A stretch of DNA of 64,000 bases from Aliiroseovarius sp. PrR006 (GTDB lineage Bacteria > Pseudomonadota > Alphaproteobacteria > Rhodobacterales > Rhodobacteraceae), in assembly GCF_010500215.1 (NCBI RefSeq), contig NZ_JAAGOY010000004.1, positions 1,426,001 to 1,490,000 on the forward strand. The letters are read 5' to 3'. The position numbers and the translations under genes were made by a program. The notes below the pieces were generated by a model that saw only the letters and a list, made by a program, of their open reading frames with translations, ran no database searches and was not told the origin of the DNA. Positions 61,044-64,000 of this stretch are shown piece by piece; the first letter of the stretch is position 1; every line of letters starts with the position of its first letter.

Positions 61044-61334
61044 TTAGAGCCCCGTTTTCAGATCGACCAGCTTCGTCAAACGCACCGCAATCTGCCCGTT
61101 GGCATCGCCTTCGACCTCTTGCAATTCGCCTTGCGCGATCAGTCTGTCGCCCACGTAAAGGTCCACCGGATCCTCTATACGTTTGTCCAACGCAAGCACG
61201 TCGTCCTGCTTCAGCTGCAACAGTTCTTTCACTGTCGGGCGCGCCACCCCGACCGAAATCGTGACCTCGATCGGGACGCGCGCAAAGGGGCTTGCTTCGG
61301 TTTCAAGTTCAGGTTGGGGGGTGGGGTCAGCCAT
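61044..61334 (-). CDS. fliN: Flagellar motor switch protein FliN
   Basis: A 96-residue C-ring protein. The SpoA/FliN domain fills residues 22-96 (VPIEVTISVGVARPTVKELL, LDKRIEDPVDLYVGDRLIAQ, then GQIAVRLTKL). I chose the ATG at 61334, preceded by GAGAAGG; it overlaps the fliH end by 8 bases. Together with FliM and FliG, not in the window, it sets the direction of rotation. Confidence 0.92.
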   Translation of the reverse strand: MADPTPQPELETEASPFARVPIEVTISVGVARPTVKELLQLKQDDVLALDKRIEDPVDLYVGDRLIAQGELQEVEGDANGQIAVRLTKLVDLKTGL

Positions 61335-61953
61335 GGTCAAATGCCTTCTCGTTTACGTGATACAACGCGCCAACAGCATCCGAGATGCGCGCCACGACGC
61401 CCGTCAGGTCCACGCTGCATTCGCTTTCGCCAGAGCGCAGATAGATCTGCCCATCCGGAAGCGTATCTTTCTCGATAATCTCAAAGGGGACCGCACCCGC
61501 CTCCTTCAGAAACGCCTCGAGCGTCGGGCGGCTTCCCGACGACACCAGCACATCAATCGGCGTGTCGGCCATGTCCGCTGCCATCGGCATCATGACCTCG
61601 GCTACGATGGGACCGATTGCCTGCTCAAGCGCCTTCGGAAGCACCACTTCAAGCATCTGGGTCAAGAGCGGCTCGAGCGTCGTCAGGACATGGCTGCGCG
61701 CTTCTTGATAGGTAAAACCCAGATCTTCGAGGTTGCGGGCAAATTCGGACTGAAGACGCTCGTTTTTCTCGGTCATGGATTTTGTCGCGTCGTCCCAACC
61801 GGATTGATAGCCCGTCTCGTACCCTTCAAGCCTGCGCGCTTCCAGCTGGATCTCAAGATCCGCGCGGGTCAGGGTGATCTGCGCGCTAGCATCCTGATGC
61901 GTAGGCGCATTCAGCACGTCCCCGAAATCTTCTAGCGCATATCGCATGCTCAT
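61327..61953 (-). CDS. fliH: FliH-like flagellar export regulator
   Basis: A 208-residue helical protein between fliF and fliN. Sequence similarity to classical FliH is weak; the evidence is position, a Glu/Ala-rich helical N-terminal half (ADLEIQLEARRLEGYETGYQ) with Gly-spaced helix repeats, and a C-terminal domain with PIDVLVSSGSRPTLEAFL and PDGQIYLRSGESECSVDL, as in FliH/YscL. It would regulate the export ATPase FliI. It overlaps fliF by 4 bases (ATGA). Confidence 0.8.
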   Translation of the reverse strand: MSMRYALEDFGDVLNAPTHQDASAQITLTRADLEIQLEARRLEGYETGYQSGWDDATKSMTEKNERLQSEFARNLEDLGFTYQEARSHVLTTLEPLLTQMLEVVLPKALEQAIGPIVAEVMMPMAADMADTPIDVLVSSGSRPTLEAFLKEAGAVPFEIIEKDTLPDGQIYLRSGESECSVDLTGVVARISDAVGALYHVNEKAFDHG

Positions 61954-63590
61954 CCGGTTGCCTCCTCATCTTCTTCCATCCATCCGCGCAGAATCTCGAC
62001 AGTTTCCGATTGGCGTTCGGAGATGAGATCGCGCAATCGCTGGACCGGATCGATGTCGGGCTCTGCACTTGTAGCTACTACGGGCAACCCGTTCTGAGGC
62101 GCGCTATCTGCCGCGAGTGCCGGAGACAAAGCCGGTGCGCTGGGGGCCTCGGCGACACTTCCCGCAGCATCAGTCAGCGCAAAGCTTTCCTCCGAGGTGC
62201 CTAGAGACGGCAAGCTGCCAGCGGGCGACACCGCCGGCAGCGCGGCCTGTGCGCTTAGCATCGGGCGCAAAACAAACAGGCCGAGACCCAGCGTGACGAT
62301 TGCAAGAATGGCAAGTTTGATCACCGACATGACGTCAATACTCGCGGTATTAAACAAGCCCGATGCCGGGTCACTTCCCGCGGCGGGAACGGGCTCAAAT
62401 TCCATGGTTTTCAGCGTGATGACATCCCCACGCGCCTCATTGAACCCGACCGCACCGGCAACCAGTTCACGCAGACTTTGCAGCTCTTCCTCGGGCCGCG
62501 GTGCCCATTCGACGGTCCCGTCCGCGGCGGTTGTGCGGATCCCGTCGACCAGCACGGCAACGGTCAAACGCTTCACCGCCCCCGGTGCCTTCAAAATCTC
62601 GCGCGTCGTCTCGGACACTTCATAGTTCACAAGCTCGCGCGTTTCAGACGTGTTCGAAGACGACGAACCGCCGCCACTCGCGCCATCGCCATCAGGCAGG
62701 TTCGACGCAACACTGACCCCGCCCGCCTCGCTATCGTTGGCGGCGTTCGAGCTTTCCGAGGTGTCCGTCGACACCGCCACGCGACCATCCGGATCAAATC
62801 TGCGCTCGCGAATTTGCTCTTGCTCGGTCGCTGTTTCCAAGTTCAGCTCAACCACCGCATTGCCAAACCCGACCCGGGCCTCGAGCAGGCGCTCGACATT
62901 CTGTTTCAAACGTTCGGCTTGGTCGAGCGCGGCAGCCGTTCCGCCGGTCGCGAGGTCCTGCTCGCCCATCAACCCAGCGCGGCTGTCGATCACCGATACG
63001 CTCTCAGGTGACAGGCCTGGTACGGCCGAAGCCACCAAAAACTTGAACGCCTTGATTTGTTGTGTGGGCAGTGTTCCACTGGCCGTTGTCAGCGTCACCG
63101 ACGCCGTGGGCTCGGTGCGCTGACGAAACTGCCGTGATGACGCATTTGCAATATGAACGCGCGCGTTGCGCACCATTGGGCTGGCCACGATCGTGCGCGC
63201 CAGCTCGCCCTCTTTTGCCCGCCAGTAAGCAGCATCAAACATCTGCGATGTGGTACCAAACCCGCTGAGCCCATCCAGCAGCTCATAGCCTTTGCCCGAG
63301 TTCGCAGGCAGCCCTTCGCTGGCCAAGGTCATCCGCAATGCATCGCGATGTGCGGCATCAACAAAGATCGAATCGCCACGAACTTCGTAAGCCACACTGC
63401 GCCCTTCCAGGGCCTGCACGATCTCGCCCGCAGCGCCGCTTTCCAGCCCCGCATAAAGCAGGGTCAATTGCGTGCGCGTTGCCATACGTGACAGGCCCAC
63501 AATCGCTAAGAACATGGCCAAGGTCGCGGCGATCACAATGGCCCTTTTCCTTAGGTCCATCGCCCCCCAAACCGAGATCAACTGCTGCAA
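61950..63590 (-). CDS. fliF: Flagellar MS-ring protein FliF
   Basis: A 546-residue membrane ring protein. Membrane helices lie at about 17-36 and 420-440; between them are the ring-building motifs (LYAGLESGAAGEIVQAL, SGKGYELLDGLSGFGTTSQM, ARVHIANASSRQF) and a Gly/Ser-rich loop around residue 300. The FliG-binding tail ends in LRDLISERQSETVEILRGWM. The start is a TTG at 63590: AAGGAG lies 7 bases before it and no ATG fits. First gene of the leftward flagellar operon. Confidence 0.95.
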   Translation of the reverse strand: MQQLISVWGAMDLRKRAIVIAATLAMFLAIVGLSRMATRTQLTLLYAGLESGAAGEIVQALEGRSVAYEVRGDSIFVDAAHRDALRMTLASEGLPANSGKGYELLDGLSGFGTTSQMFDAAYWRAKEGELARTIVASPMVRNARVHIANASSRQFRQRTEPTASVTLTTASGTLPTQQIKAFKFLVASAVPGLSPESVSVIDSRAGLMGEQDLATGGTAAALDQAERLKQNVERLLEARVGFGNAVVELNLETATEQEQIRERRFDPDGRVAVSTDTSESSNAANDSEAGGVSVASNLPDGDGASGGGSSSSNTSETRELVNYEVSETTREILKAPGAVKRLTVAVLVDGIRTTAADGTVEWAPRPEEELQSLRELVAGAVGFNEARGDVITLKTMEFEPVPAAGSDPASGLFNTASIDVMSVIKLAILAIVTLGLGLFVLRPMLSAQAALPAVSPAGSLPSLGTSEESFALTDAAGSVAEAPSAPALSPALAADSAPQNGLPVVATSAEPDIDPVQRLRDLISERQSETVEILRGWMEEDEEATG

Positions 63591-63655
63591 GACGTAACTC
63601 CTTATCCGAGCGGGCTTCTACCCCCGTCATGTCAATCCGTTTTCCCTGATCGGCC

Positions 63656-63670
63656 TTAATAATTGGTTAG
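63656..63670. promoter_or_regulatory. Possible CtrA-binding site between fliF and fliL
   Basis: TTAA-N7-TTAG differs by one base from the CtrA consensus TTAA-N7-TTAA. It lies in the 127-base divergent gap between two class II-type flagellar promoters, where CtrA control is expected in Rhodobacteraceae. Confidence 0.4.
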
Positions 63671-63717
63671 TGCCCGTCGGTTTAAATCGCCGTAGTGAAA
63701 TTGGATTCGAGGATCAT

Positions 63718-64000
63718 ATGGCAAACGCCGACATCACTGCGAACGTCGAAGAAGAGGCCCCGGCCAAGAAATCCAAGAAGGGTTTGCTGATCGGACTTGT
63801 GGGCGCGCTTTTGTTGGGCGGCGGCGGTTTCTATGCAACTTATGCCGGACTGATCGGCGGAAATCCTGCACCCGAAGCAGAAGAAGACCCCATTGTAGAT
63901 GTTCAGGATTTACCCGCGGTTAGCTTTGTCGAGCTGGACCCACTTGTCATCTCGCTTGGCTCGAACGCGCGCAATCGCCACCTGCGCTTCCGCGCGTCGC
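63718..64000 (+). CDS. fliL: Flagellar basal-body protein FliL (3' end outside window)
   Basis: The first 94 residues of a FliL-type protein. A short cytoplasmic N-terminus with Lys-rich AKKSKKG precedes one membrane helix (about 22-45, GLLIGLVGALLLGGGGFYAT), an acidic linker, and the start of the periplasmic domain (AVSFVELDPLVISLG, then RHLRFRAS). GAGG precedes the ATG. Divergent from fliF; the rest lies beyond 64000. Confidence 0.88.
   Translation, partial: MANADITANVEEEAPAKKSKKGLLIGLVGALLLGGGGFYATYAGLIGGNPAPEAEEDPIVDVQDLPAVSFVELDPLVISLGSNARNRHLRFRAS

Overview
This is a 64 kb chromosomal window from an alphaproteobacterium, most likely a marine Rhodobacteraceae (Roseobacter group). The evidence is the GC-rich coding style, ccoNOQP-ccoGHIS next to fnrL and hemN, an F1-only ATP synthase operon (atpHAGDC) without F0 genes, an aromatic-pathway hisC-tyrC pair, and a Rhodobacteraceae-style flagellar block. 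Genes are densely packed, often with ATGA or TGATG stop/start overlaps. I see no rRNA, tRNA, insertion sequence, prophage or CRISPR array.

Layout. 1-3900: a leftward five-gene cassette of unknown function (coiled-coil protein, two small membrane proteins, two larger soluble proteins, the last cut by the window edge). 4103-9346: an M20 peptidase, then a ybbA-ybbP-like ABC exporter divergent from a tesA-like esterase. 9519-21514: a microaerobic respiration block made of an atypical LuxR-type regulator, ccoS-ccoI-ccoH-ccoG, ccoP-ccoQ-ccoO-ccoN, a universal stress protein, fnrL and hemN, with four FNR/FixK-type palindromes in the control regions. 21549-29877: a secreted lipase-like hydrolase, an exported bactofilin-like membrane protein, a cupin, groESL with a perfect CIRCE operator, a TraB/GumN protein, a DUF2161 nuclease-fold protein, a manganese pyrophosphatase and a small zinc-ribbon protein. 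30064-38618: HAD phosphatase, MaoC hydratase, a ribF-Dabb-YcgN-ltaE run, an alpha/beta hydrolase and a kappa-GST-like isomerase, prs, an H-type lectin and an MFS exporter. 38724-43627: the F1 operon. 43990-48803: two methyltransferases, gloB and clpA. 48806-49348: a broken M23 peptidase gene. 49345-54821: a MotAB-like motor pair, chaC, a DUF2125 protein and an extensin-like protein. 54838-57671: tyrC-hisC and rpsD. 57825-60247: a Hint-domain protein and an FMN-dependent lactate dehydrogenase. 60295-64000: flagellar fliF-fliH-fliN-fliP, and divergent fliL cut by the window edge.

How the genes work together. The cbb3 oxidase subunits, their copper-loading and assembly proteins, the oxygen sensor FnrL and anaerobic haem synthesis (HemN) form one low-oxygen regulon. 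F1 ATPase, pyrophosphatase and PRPP synthase are core energy and nucleotide metabolism. The least explained parts are the 1-3900 cassette, the MotAB-like pair, the exported bactofilin-like protein, the H-type lectin and a dispersed structured repeat (2375-2450 and 29915-29990) whose two copies show a compensatory base change.
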